Below are positions 1 to 6,680 of a stretch of DNA of 6,680 nucleotides, one piece after another. Source of the DNA: Sulfuricella sp. Its GTDB lineage: Bacteria > Pseudomonadota > Gammaproteobacteria > Burkholderiales > Sulfuricellaceae. A program made the position numbers and the translations under genes. Under the pieces are notes generated by a model. The model had not been told where the DNA came from, did no database searches, and was given only the letters and a program-made list of their open reading frames with translations. Positions within the stretch are counted from its first letter, which is position 1. The number at the start of each line of letters is the position of its first letter. The stretch covers positions 1 through 6,680 of the forward strand of contig JAUYSN010000459.1 in assembly GCA_030696235.1 (NCBI GenBank), read 5' to 3'.

Positions 1-1214
<1,214 letters not shown>

Positions 1215-1250
1215 GGTTTGGAATTTCTTGGAGTAACGGGAAAGGCGGCA

Positions 1251-1256
1251 ATTATA
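1251..1256 (-). promoter_or_regulatory. Candidate valS promoter -10 element (TATAAT)
   Basis: A perfect TATAAT reads on the minus strand about 37 bp before the valS ATG, which would give a leader of about 30 nt. No good -35 is found 16-18 bp upstream (best match about 2 of 6), and it is not an extended -10. The case therefore rests on the hexamer, its placement in the gap between two co-directional genes, and the fact that the bases after it (TGCCG) are the same as those after the pepA -10. A promoter is plausible but unproven. Confidence 0.4.
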
Positions 1257-1286
1257 CCTGTTTTCCCCGCCGACGCGGACCGGCGG

Positions 1287-1802
1287 TCAGGGCAGGTCCG
1301 GGTCTTCGTCTGCGCCGTGGGGTGGGATGCCGGGCCGCTGCTTGAGCGCTTCGCGCACGGCATGCCGGATATGTTCGCGTGAATGGTCGAGCAACTCGTT
1401 CAGGGCGCGGTCCAGGGTGGCGGTGAATTCCAGTGCAATGCGATTTTCCAGTTCCTGCACCATGAATTCCTCGATTTGGCGCAGGGCTGCTTCGTCATGA
1501 GAGATGACCGCGACCGAGTCGCCTGTGCTGGCTTGTTCACTTGCGGCGACCTCGATGATGGGCGGAAGCTTCCCCTTGCCGGCTGTAGCGGCTTGGTTTT
1601 CCCCCGTGGCGGGGGCGGCCTCAGTCAGAACCGGGATGGTGCTGTCATCGGTGATGATTTCTGTCAGGACTGGAATCGACGCCCGGGCAGCTTGTGCCTC
1701 GGCCGACGCGAGATCTTGCTGAGTGGGCGCACCGGTGCGATGCCGGGTGAGCAGGGCATCTATTTTTCCGAGTACGTCGGGCTCGCTGTTGGCGGGATCC
1801 AT
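1287..1802 (-). CDS. Unrecognised 171-aa protein with IPVLTE repeats, between holC and valS
   Basis: I cannot assign a function. The N-terminal two thirds are acidic, Ala/Thr/Pro-rich and probably disordered. They carry two copies of the hexapeptide IPVLTE (residues 43-48 and 56-61, 13 residues apart) and a looser third copy, LPPIIE (79-84). The C-terminal part (about 102-155) is strongly helical and charged, with alternating Glu/Arg/His and Leu/Ile, and may form a coiled coil. There is no signal peptide and no membrane segment, so it is probably cytoplasmic. The ATG at 1802 follows directly on the holC TAA with no gap, and AAGG inside the end of holC is a possible ribosome site, so translation is likely coupled to holC. 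From memory, short proteins with IPVL-type motifs occur near holC in Burkholderiales (possibly the DUF2486 group); I could not check this. That it is a real gene is well supported by position, frame and the conserved motif. Confidence 0.85.
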   Translation of the reverse strand: MDPANSEPDVLGKIDALLTRHRTGAPTQQDLASAEAQAARASIPVLTEIITDDSTIPVLTEAAPATGENQAATAGKGKLPPIIEVAASEQASTGDSVAVISHDEAALRQIEEFMVQELENRIALEFTATLDRALNELLDHSREHIRHAVREALKQRPGIPPHGADEDPDLP

Positions 1803-2231
1803 TTATCTGGCCTTGTTTCCAATGTCATGGGAATGAATTTCGTAGCCGCGGTCTCGATAGAAGCGGAAGCGCTCGCGCGCCGCGGCGCGGTCGTTTTCTT
1901 CCGTGCCGACGATCTCGATCAGCCGGTGGAAGCGGCTGAAGAACAGGGGCTGTTCGGTGTGTAAGTTGAGCAGGATGTCGTCGTGCGCCAGCGTGTCGGC
2001 ATTATGGTCAACGATGACCGGGGTGACCGGAGCAAGGCTATCCGAGGCGCGGCAATGGGGGATGAAACCGACAGCGGGCGTGCTCCACAGCAGCTTGTCC
2101 ATTTTTTCCGTGGTTGCGGCGTCGGGAGTATAGACCATGACCCGTAATCCGCGCTCCACGGCCTTGGCGCAGAGCACGCAAGCGGTGTGGTATTTGTCGG
2201 CGGCGTGAGTGTAGAAGTCGATTTGGGTCAT
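1803..2231 (-). CDS. holC: DNA polymerase III subunit chi
   Basis: Accessory subunit of the replicative clamp loader. In E. coli, chi binds the C-terminal tail of single-stranded-DNA-binding protein and joins the clamp loader through psi. The protein has 142 residues, close to the 147 of E. coli chi. Recognisable features are the N-terminal IDFYTHAADK strand and helix, MDKLLW (44-49), GFIPHC (55-60), the strand TPVIVDH (70-76), PLFFSRFHRLIEIV (95-108) and the C-terminal ARERFRFYRDRGY (118-130), which is the most conserved stretch in betaproteobacterial relatives. The ATG at 2231 is preceded by TAAGG only two bases away, an unusually short spacing. The gene sits between a large palindrome on its upstream side and the IPVLTE-repeat gene, whose ATG follows its TAA immediately. 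The pepA-holC-valS order matches E. coli. Identification by motif and context is strong. Confidence 0.93.
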   Translation of the reverse strand: MTQIDFYTHAADKYHTACVLCAKAVERGLRVMVYTPDAATTEKMDKLLWSTPAVGFIPHCRASDSLAPVTPVIVDHNADTLAHDDILLNLHTEQPLFFSRFHRLIEIVGTEENDRAAARERFRFYRDRGYEIHSHDIGNKAR

Positions 2232-2239
2232 AACCTTAA

Positions 2240-2323
2240 TTTTACCGCTAAGGACGCAAAGGATCGCAAAGGAAAAATAAATCCAGGTTTCCTTCGCGAT
2301 CCTTTGCGTCCCTTGCGGTTAAA
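2240..2323. repeat. Large imperfect palindrome of tandem CGCAAAGGA units between pepA and holC
   Basis: Two 36-bp arms (2240-2275 and 2288-2323) are inverted copies matching at 32 of 36 positions, with a perfect 16-bp core and a 12-bp loop. Each arm is itself built of three tandem nonamers. On the left they are CGCTAAGGA (2246-2254), CGCAAAGGA (2255-2263) and CGCAAAGGA (2265-2273); the right arm has the inverted counterparts at 2290-2298, 2300-2308 and 2309-2317. The palindrome starts on the base after the pepA stop codon and ends 8 bp before the holC ATG, just outside its ribosome site. In RNA read in the pepA-to-holC direction, two of the four mismatches become G-U pairs, so the hairpin is more stable in the sense transcript. 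It could protect the pepA 3' end, act as a processing or attenuation site, or be a dispersed REP-like element; similar GCAAAGGA intergenic repeats are familiar to me from other proteobacterial genomes. The structure is certain, the role is not. Confidence 0.93.
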
Positions 2324-3814
2324 CTATTTTTCCGTTGCCCGGTTGATCAGGAAATGCACCAGCAGCGCCACTGGCCGCCCGGTCGAGCCTTTTTCCTTGC
2401 CGGATTTCCAGGCAGTTCCGGCAATGTCCAGGTGCGCCCAGTCGTATTTCTTGGTGAAACGTGACAAAAAGCAGGCGGCAGTGATAGAACCGCCTGCGCG
2501 GCCGCCGATGTTGGCCATGTCGGCGAAGTTGCTCTTCAGCTGCTCCTGGTAATCATCCCACATCGGCATGTGCCAGGCGCGGTCGACCGCGTATTCGCCG
2601 GCATGGAGCAGCTCGCGGGCAAGCGCGTCGTGGCTGCTGAACAGGCCGGAGGCATGGTTGCCCAGGGCGATGAGGCAGGCGCCGGTGAGGGTGGCGATAT
2701 CCACCACCGCTTCCGGCTCGAAGCGTTCGGCGTAGGTGAGCGCGTCGCACAGGATCAGGCGGCCTTCTGCATCGGTATTGAGCACTTCGATGGTCTGTCC
2801 CGACATGCTGGTGACGACGTCGCCGGGCTTGTTGGCGTTGCCGTCGGGCAGGTTCTCCGTGGCCGGTATGATGCCCACCAGATTGATCGGCAGCTTGAGC
2901 TGGGCCACCGCCTTGAACGCACCCAGCACGCTGGCCGCGCCGCTCATGTCGTACTTCATTTCGTCCATTTCGGCGCCGGGTTTGAGGGATATGCCGCCGG
3001 AATCGAAGGTGACGCCCTTGCCTACCAGAACCACCGGCTTTTGTTTTTTATTGCCCTGGTAGTGCAAAACAATCAGCTTGGGCGGCTGGCGGCTGCCGCG
3101 TGCCACGGAAAGCAGCGAACCCATTTTCAGGGCTTCCATGTCTTTCTGTTCCAGCACTTCAATCTTGAGCTTGTAGGTTTTTGCCAGTTCCTGCGCCTGC
3201 TGGGCCAGGTAGGCGGGGGTGCAGATATTGCCCGGCAGGTTGCCGAGATCCTTGGCCAGATTCATGCCGTCGGCGATCGCCTGGCCTTGTTTGGCGGCTT
3301 CTTCGCCGATGGCGAGTTCGGTGCGGTGCGGCACGTTCAGGACGATACGGCGCAACGGGCGGCGCTTCTCTTCCGGCTTGCTTTTCAGGCGGTCGAAGCG
3401 GTAAACCCCTTCCATTGCCATCAATACGGCCTGCTCGACTTTCCATGCGGTGTCACGGCGCTTGACCGGGAGTTCGGTGAGGAAAACCGAGGCTTCAATC
3501 GACCCGGTTTCATTCAGGGTTTTGATGGCTGCGCGGACCGCATCGCGATATTCCTTGTCTTTGAACTCGCGTTCCTTGCCCAGCCCGACCAGTAGCACCC
3601 GGTCGCACAGGGTGTTGGGGACTTTGTGCAGCATGAGCGTGGTGCCGGACTTTCCTTCCATGTCGCCGCGGCGGATAATGTCGCTCAGGTAATGGTTGGA
3701 AATCTGGTCGATCATCTCGCCGGCCAGCGCAAGCTTGCGTGGCTCGAACACGCCGACCACGACGCAGGCGCTGCGCTGTTTTTCCGGGCTGCCGCTTTTT
3801 ATGCTAAATTCCAC
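2324..3814 (-). CDS. pepA: Leucyl aminopeptidase (M17 family, cytosol aminopeptidase)
   Basis: Hexameric cytosolic two-metal exopeptidase that removes N-terminal residues, notably leucine, in peptide turnover. In E. coli PepA also binds DNA in carAB control and XerCD recombination; whether this protein does so is unknown. The 496 residues compare with 503 in E. coli. The N-terminal macro-like domain (about 1-165) opens [17 protein letters not shown], almost as in E. coli. The catalytic domain carries [16 protein letters not shown] (265-280), [13 protein letters not shown] (283-295) and the signature NTDAEGRL (346-353). Expected metal ligands K266, D271, D289, D348 and E350 and catalytic K278 and R352 are all present. 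The start is GTG: AAGGAG lies six bases upstream, the N-terminus aligns with the family, and the next in-frame ATG is about 33 codons inside. Transcription probably starts from the promoter at 3871-3900. The gene is divergent from lptF, as in E. coli. The identification is very secure. Confidence 0.98.
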   Translation of the reverse strand: MEFSIKSGSPEKQRSACVVVGVFEPRKLALAGEMIDQISNHYLSDIIRRGDMEGKSGTTLMLHKVPNTLCDRVLLVGLGKEREFKDKEYRDAVRAAIKTLNETGSIEASVFLTELPVKRRDTAWKVEQAVLMAMEGVYRFDRLKSKPEEKRRPLRRIVLNVPHRTELAIGEEAAKQGQAIADGMNLAKDLGNLPGNICTPAYLAQQAQELAKTYKLKIEVLEQKDMEALKMGSLLSVARGSRQPPKLIVLHYQGNKKQKPVVLVGKGVTFDSGGISLKPGAEMDEMKYDMSGAASVLGAFKAVAQLKLPINLVGIIPATENLPDGNANKPGDVVTSMSGQTIEVLNTDAEGRLILCDALTYAERFEPEAVVDIATLTGACLIALGNHASGLFSSHDALARELLHAGEYAVDRAWHMPMWDDYQEQLKSNFADMANIGGRAGGSITAACFLSRFTKKYDWAHLDIAGTAWKSGKEKGSTGRPVALLVHFLINRATEK

Positions 3815-3820
3815 TTTTTG

Positions 3821-3826
3821 CTCCTT
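3821..3826 (-). promoter_or_regulatory. Strong Shine-Dalgarno that fixes the pepA GTG start
   Basis: AAGGAG on the minus strand is followed by six bases and then GTG, an optimal spacing. No ATG or TTG competes nearby in frame, so this site decides the non-ATG start of pepA. Confidence 0.85.
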
Positions 3827-3870
3827 CTTGATGCCTGCCAGGCTTTATTCATGATATTTAGTAATCGGCA

Positions 3871-3900
3871 ATTATCCGCAGACTGTAGTCTAAAAGTCAA
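3871..3900 (-). promoter_or_regulatory. Sigma-70-type promoter for pepA
   Basis: On the minus strand TTGACT (3895-3900) matches the -35 consensus at 5 of 6 positions and GATAAT (3871-3876) matches the -10 at 5 of 6, separated by 18 bp. Transcription would begin near 3864, giving a leader of about 50 nt that contains the strong pepA ribosome site. A 12-bp palindrome, AGACT-GT-AGTCT (3880-3891), lies in the spacer and could be an operator, though this is only inference. The whole element sits in the roughly 100-bp gap shared with the divergent lptF, so regulation at this site could affect both genes. Confidence 0.7.
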
Positions 3901-3915
3901 AGAAAACCTCGAACG

Positions 3916-5031
3916 ATGATTTTCCGCCGCGCTCTGCTGCGCGAGATGGCCGGCAATGCTTTGCTGGTTTTTTCGGTGCTGCTGATGATTACCCTTACCA
4001 CGATGCTGATCCGCTATCTCGGGAAGGCGGCCGGCGGCGCTGTGGCTAGCGAGGCGGTGGCGGCTTTCCTCGGCTTCAGTATTATTAATTATTTGCCGGT
4101 TTTGCTGTCCTTGACGGTATTTATCGCTGTTTTGATGACATTGACCCGCTGCTATCGCGATAGCGAAATGGTGGTCTGGTTCACCGCCGGCTTGAGCGTC
4201 ACGGCATGGGTGCGTCCGGTGATTGCCTTCGCCGCGCCAGCGGTATTCGCCATCGCGTTTTTAAGCCTGGTGGTTTCCCCTTGGGCGTTGAGAAAAAGCG
4301 AGGAGTTCCGGCAGCAAATGGAAAGCCGCGACGACGTATCCTCGGTGGCGCCGGGCGTGTTCAAGGAATCCAAATTTGCCGAGCGGGTGTATTTCGTGGA
4401 AAGCTTCGCTGGCGCGAATAACACGGTAAGCAACATTTTCATGCGCTCTGTCCAGCATCAGAAATTGGGCATTCTGGTGGCTCAGCGGGGCTACCAGACG
4501 GTATCTGAAAATGGCGACCGATTCCTGGTGCTGCTCAACGGCAGACGCTATGAGGGAGTGGGCGGCTCGCCGGATTACAAGATCATGGCCTTCGAACGCT
4601 ATTCCATCCGGATTCATGCCTATGAGGCCAGCCTGATCCCGCCGACGCAGAAATCCCTGTCCACCCTGATGCTGCTGAGCGACCGCTCAGCGGTCAACAT
4701 GGGGGAGCTGCTGTGGCGGCTGGGCTTGCCGCTCAGTGCCTTTATTCTGGCTTTGATGGCGATTCCGCTGAGTTTCGTCAATCCGCGCGCAGGGCGCTCG
4801 CTTAACTTGATCCTGGCGTTGCTGCTCTACATGGTTTACAGCAATTTCCTCAGTATTACCCAAGCCTGGGTGGCGCAAAGCAAATTGTCTCCGTATATCG
4901 GGCTGTGGCTGGTGCATGGCGTGATGCTGCTGGTGCTGTTGTTCCTGTTTTACCGCCGGCTCGTGCTGGCGCCATTCTGGATGACCTGGCTGAAGAGAAT
5001 GATTCCTCGGCTCGGCGGTGAGAGACCATGA
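3916..5031 (+). CDS. lptF: LPS export ABC transporter permease LptF
   Basis: One of the two inner-membrane permeases of LptB2FG, which extracts lipopolysaccharide from the inner membrane and passes it to LptC and the periplasmic bridge. Its 371 residues compare with 366 in E. coli. The layout is that of the LptF/LptG (YjgP/YjgQ) family: three N-terminal membrane segments (about 11-35, 49-78 and 98-122), a periplasmic beta-jellyroll (about 123-262) with GVFKESKFAERVYFVES at its start, and three C-terminal segments (about 264-289, 295-318 and 325-349). The cytosolic stretch TRCYRDSEMVVWFTAG (77-92) is the part expected to contact LptB. The ATG at 3916 gives an MIFRRALLRE N-terminus resembling the E. 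coli MIIIRYLVRE, which supports this start although no clear Shine-Dalgarno precedes it. It overlaps lptG by four bases. LptF rather than LptG is assigned from gene order (first, divergent from pepA) and from N-terminal similarity. Confidence 0.95.
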   Translation: MIFRRALLREMAGNALLVFSVLLMITLTTMLIRYLGKAAGGAVASEAVAAFLGFSIINYLPVLLSLTVFIAVLMTLTRCYRDSEMVVWFTAGLSVTAWVRPVIAFAAPAVFAIAFLSLVVSPWALRKSEEFRQQMESRDDVSSVAPGVFKESKFAERVYFVESFAGANNTVSNIFMRSVQHQKLGILVAQRGYQTVSENGDRFLVLLNGRRYEGVGGSPDYKIMAFERYSIRIHAYEASLIPPTQKSLSTLMLLSDRSAVNMGELLWRLGLPLSAFILALMAIPLSFVNPRAGRSLNLILALLLYMVYSNFLSITQAWVAQSKLSPYIGLWLVHGVMLLVLLFLFYRRLVLAPFWMTWLKRMIPRLGGERP

Positions 5032-6101
5032 GAATCCTCAGCCGCTATCTGGCGCGTGAAATTTATTCGGCCACGTTGCTGGTGTTTGCCGCGCTGCTCA
5101 TGCTGTTCGCTTTTTTCGACCTGATCCACGAGTTGGGCGACCTGGGCAAGGGCGATTACCGGCTGGTGAAAATCTTTGGCTATGTGCTGCTTTCCCTGCC
5201 CGGCCATGTTTACGAACTGTTCCCGATTGCGACCTTGATCGGCTCCCTGTTCGCCCTGGCGCAGCTGACGGCCCATTCCGAGCTTACCGTGATGCGCGTG
5301 TCGGGATTGTCCGCACCGCGTATCGCCTTGTCGCTGGCGAAAGCCGGATTGCTGTTCGTGGCGCTGACCTTTGTTTTCGGTGAATTCATCGCGCCGCTTA
5401 GCGGGCGAGCGGCCCAAGAGTTACGTTTGAAGGCGACCAGTTCGGTAGTGGCGCAGGAATTTCGTTCCGGGCTGTGGGTGAAAGATGCGGGGAGCTTCGT
5501 CAATGTCGAGGAAGTGCTGCCGGATGCCTCCATGAAGGGGGTGAAAATCTATGAGTTCGACCCGGACTTCCGTTTGCGCGCCATTAGTTACGCAAAGCGC
5601 GGCGAGCACGTGGCCGAGAACCGCTGGCGCCTGACGGACGTGGCGCAGACCCGGTTCGAGCTGGGCAGGACGATAGTCAGTACGCTTCCCGAGGCCTCTT
5701 GGCATTCGGTGCTGACCCCTGACATCCTGAATGTACTGCTGGTGGTGCCGGAACAGATGTCGGCCTGGAACCTGTATTTTTATGTCCAGCACCTGAGTGA
5801 AAACAAGCAGAAAACCACGCGTTACGAAATCGCGCTGTGGTCGAAGCTGGTCTACCCTTTTGCGGCTTTGGTGATGATCATGCTGGCATTGCCGTTTGCT
5901 TATTACCAGGGACGTTCAGGCGGGGTGAGCGCGAAAATCTTTGCCGGCATCATGCTGGGATTGGGTTTTCATTTGCTGAACCGGCTATTCGCCCATCTCG
6001 GGCTATTGAACGACTGGCCGCCAATGTTCAGTGCCGTTTTCCCGACGCTGGTGTTCTTTTGTGCGGCGATGGTGATGATGTGGTGGGTGGAGAGGCGGTG
6101 A
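5028..6101 (+). CDS. lptG: LPS export ABC transporter permease LptG
   Basis: Second permease of LptB2FG, pairing with LptF around the lipopolysaccharide-binding cavity. Its 357 residues compare with 360 in E. coli. Three N-terminal membrane segments (about 12-36, 47-80 and 97-123) are followed by a periplasmic jellyroll (about 125-262) and three more segments (about 267-295, 301-325 and 331-353). Family marks include the LptB-contacting loop HSELTVMRVSG (83-93), the GEFIAP end of the third segment (118-123), and GLWVKDAGSFVNVEEV (148-163), which matches the E. coli GLWAKD...FVYIERV stretch. The ATG lies inside the lptF stop (ATGA), so the two are probably translationally coupled, as expected for subunits needed in equal amounts. 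The TGA stop falls inside the first GGTGAGGGG unit of the downstream repeat, so the element abuts the final codons directly. No promoter of its own is evident. Confidence 0.96.
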   Translation: MRILSRYLAREIYSATLLVFAALLMLFAFFDLIHELGDLGKGDYRLVKIFGYVLLSLPGHVYELFPIATLIGSLFALAQLTAHSELTVMRVSGLSAPRIALSLAKAGLLFVALTFVFGEFIAPLSGRAAQELRLKATSSVVAQEFRSGLWVKDAGSFVNVEEVLPDASMKGVKIYEFDPDFRLRAISYAKRGEHVAENRWRLTDVAQTRFELGRTIVSTLPEASWHSVLTPDILNVLLVVPEQMSAWNLYFYVQHLSENKQKTTRYEIALWSKLVYPFAALVMIMLALPFAYYQGRSGGVSAKIFAGIMLGLGFHLLNRLFAHLGLLNDWPPMFSAVFPTLVFFCAAMVMMWWVERR

Positions 6102-6159
6102 GGGGTTTAGAAGGTGAGGGGTTAAAGGTGAGGGGTTTAGAAGGTGAGGGGTGAGGCGG
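6097..6159 (+). repeat. Tandem GGTGAGGGG repeat array overlapping the end of lptG
   Basis: Four GGTGAGGGG units start at 6097, 6113, 6127 and 6143, separated by short TTTAGAA or TTAAA spacers. The first 30 bp (6097-6126) are repeated by the next 30 (6127-6156) with identity over the first 26 positions, so the array looks like a tandem duplication. The TGA in the first unit is the lptG stop codon. The array is the left arm of an inverted repeat whose right arm is at 6191-6214. Confidence 0.9.
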
Positions 6160-6206
6160 AAAGTCAAAACCTGTGCCAACTTCGCTTTTTCCCCTCACCC
6201 CTCACC
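6143..6206. terminator. Possible bidirectional hairpin between convergent lptG and RDD gene
   Basis: The 14-nt stretch at 6143-6156 is perfectly complementary to 6193-6206, enclosing a 36-nt loop. Other registers, shifted by the 7-bp period of the right arm or using the other left-hand units, are also possible. The position between two convergent genes suggests a role in ending or protecting both transcripts. No U-tract follows the stem in either direction, so it is not a classical intrinsic terminator, and the termination function is inferred from structure and position only. Confidence 0.45.
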
Positions 6207-6214
6207 CCTCACCC
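6191..6214 (-). repeat. Right arm of the convergent inverted repeat, three CCCCTCA units plus CCC
   Basis: On the plus strand this is three exact CCCCTCA heptamers followed by CCC. Read on the minus strand, it is G-runs of 3, 4, 4 and 4 separated by TGA, complementary to the GGTGAGGGG units near the end of lptG. The first minus-strand TGA (6209-6211) is the stop codon of the RDD-family gene. The spacing also fits the standard G-quadruplex pattern. Confidence 0.9.
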
Positions 6215-6625
6215 ATTACTCATCACCACCTTGGTTCCCGCCATGCGGTCGTGCCAGAACAGGCGCTCGCGGTCGAACAGCGCCCACAGGATGCCGAAGC
6301 CCAGCCCCACGCCAATCAAGGCGAGGAGGAAACGCAGGCATGCCTGTTTCAGGCCAAGGGGCTGGCCGTCAGTGCGCACTATCCGCAGGTGCCAGGTTTT
6401 CATGGGCAGGGTTTGTCCGCCATGCAACCAGTACCAGAGGAAATAGGATGCCATTACCAGCAGCAGGTAAAGCTGGAAAGCGAATCGGAGAATGGGGGGC
6501 AGCGGTGAGTGGAAAACTGCGGTGAAAACGAAGCCGGCGATAAACAGCACCGCTGTCAGCAGCAGTGCTTCGTAGAGCATGCTGGCAAGGCGCCGCAAAA
6601 TACCGGGAGTGTGTGCATCTTGCAT
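6209..6625 (-). CDS. RDD-family integral membrane protein
   Basis: Small inner-membrane protein of the RDD family, whose function is mostly unknown; a few distant members have been linked to ion transport, which says little here. The 138 residues show the family layout: LRRLASMLYEALLL at 10-23, membrane segments at about 15-38, 45-66 and 95-117, the middle motif GGQTLPMKTWHLRIV (69-83) with DGQP after it, and the C-terminal HDRMAGTKVV (125-134). The first conserved Asp, expected inside the first membrane segment, is Glu (E19) here, while the C-terminal Asp (D126) is kept. The ATG at 6625 puts the Arg motif at the usual distance from the N-terminus, but the ribosome site is weak (AGGG about 11 bases upstream). 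It lies 12 bp after the preceding minus-strand gene and probably shares its transcript. It is convergent with lptG, and its TGA stop lies in the repeat. Confidence 0.9.
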   Translation of the reverse strand: MQDAHTPGILRRLASMLYEALLLTAVLFIAGFVFTAVFHSPLPPILRFAFQLYLLLVMASYFLWYWLHGGQTLPMKTWHLRIVRTDGQPLGLKQACLRFLLALIGVGLGFGILWALFDRERLFWHDRMAGTKVVMSNG

Positions 6626-6637
6626 GAGTTGCGAACC

Positions 6638-6680
6638 CTAGTTCACCGCAGGTTTTGCCGCGTCAGCCTTGGCTGGATCG
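6638..6680 (-). CDS. C-terminal end of an upstream gene (13 codons visible)
   Basis: An open frame enters from the right edge and ends DPAKADAAKPAVN followed by TAG at 6640-6638, 12 bp before the RDD-family start. The Ala/Lys/Pro-rich tail has coding-like composition but too little is visible to identify it. In many betaproteobacteria, as I recall, the gene before this RDD gene encodes a DUF3106 protein in a sigma factor-DUF3619-DUF3106-RDD group. That would fit a proline- and alanine-rich tail, but it is inference from context. Confidence 0.55.
   Translation of the reverse strand, partial: DPAKADAAKPAVN

Noticed and set aside
2240..2323. Rho-independent terminator of pepA at the palindrome
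   Set aside because: In the pepA direction the hairpin is followed by AAAATTAA and then the holC start, not a U-tract. In the other direction there is a T-tract, but no plus-strand gene upstream for it to terminate.
2570..3595. Plus-strand open frame of 341 codons antisense to pepA
   Set aside because: pepA on the opposite strand is unmistakable with all its catalytic residues. The antisense translation resembles no known protein and is expected from codon bias in GC-rich DNA.
3828..3855. lptF promoter such as TTGATG with CATGAT at 16-bp spacing
   Set aside because: The -10 match is poor (4 of 6, first base wrong) and other equally weak pairs exist in the same gap. lptF must have a promoter here, but I cannot choose one.
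3872..3880. Near-consensus DnaA box TTATCCGCA
   Set aside because: It is single, has one mismatch, and coincides with the pepA -10 region. One isolated site is expected by chance and there is no AT-rich unwinding region or cluster.
4261..5792. Minus-strand open frames within lptF and lptG
   Set aside because: Both permeases are identified with full membrane topology, and the antisense frames show no protein-like features.
6097..6214. CRISPR array or transposon end
   Set aside because: The units are short, with very short and near-identical spacers, and there are no cas genes, transposase or target-site duplications. It is a simple intergenic repeat.

Overview
The window is ordinary chromosomal, moderately GC-rich DNA from a proteobacterium, most likely a betaproteobacterium. 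The conserved pepA-holC-valS block divergent from lptF-lptG is shared by beta- and gammaproteobacteria. The extra IPVLTE-repeat gene between holC and valS, and the RDD-family gene beyond lptG, fit Betaproteobacteria better (perhaps Nitrosomonadales or relatives). The genus cannot be fixed from sequence alone. I see no mobile element, CRISPR array, RNA gene or defence system.

Layout. The left 3.8 kb is a minus-strand cluster read right to left: pepA (GTG start at 3814), a 92-bp gap almost filled by a large palindrome, holC, an unrecognised 171-aa protein gene that starts on the base after the holC stop, and the first 404 codons of valS, which runs off the left edge. A roughly 100-bp divergent intergenic region (3815-3915) holds a good sigma-70-type promoter for pepA. 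On the plus strand, lptF (3916-5031) and lptG (5028-6101) overlap by ATGA and form a translationally coupled pair. Convergent to lptG is a small RDD-family membrane-protein gene (6209-6625, minus), preceded by the last 13 codons of another minus-strand gene at the right edge. The lptG/RDD junction is a repeat built from GGTGAGGGG units that supplies the TGA stop codons of both genes.

Functions. The minus-strand cluster is housekeeping: peptide turnover (PepA), replication clamp-loader accessory (HolC, chi) and tRNA-Val charging (ValS). LptF and LptG form the membrane part of the LptB2FG ABC transporter that extracts lipopolysaccharide from the inner membrane, so the cell is an LPS-bearing Gram-negative.

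The most unusual material is between genes: the nested nonamer palindrome between pepA and holC, the stop-codon-carrying repeat between lptG and the RDD gene, and the repeat-bearing protein of unknown function next to valS. None of these amounts to clear evidence for a new system, and the genes themselves look intact and conventional.
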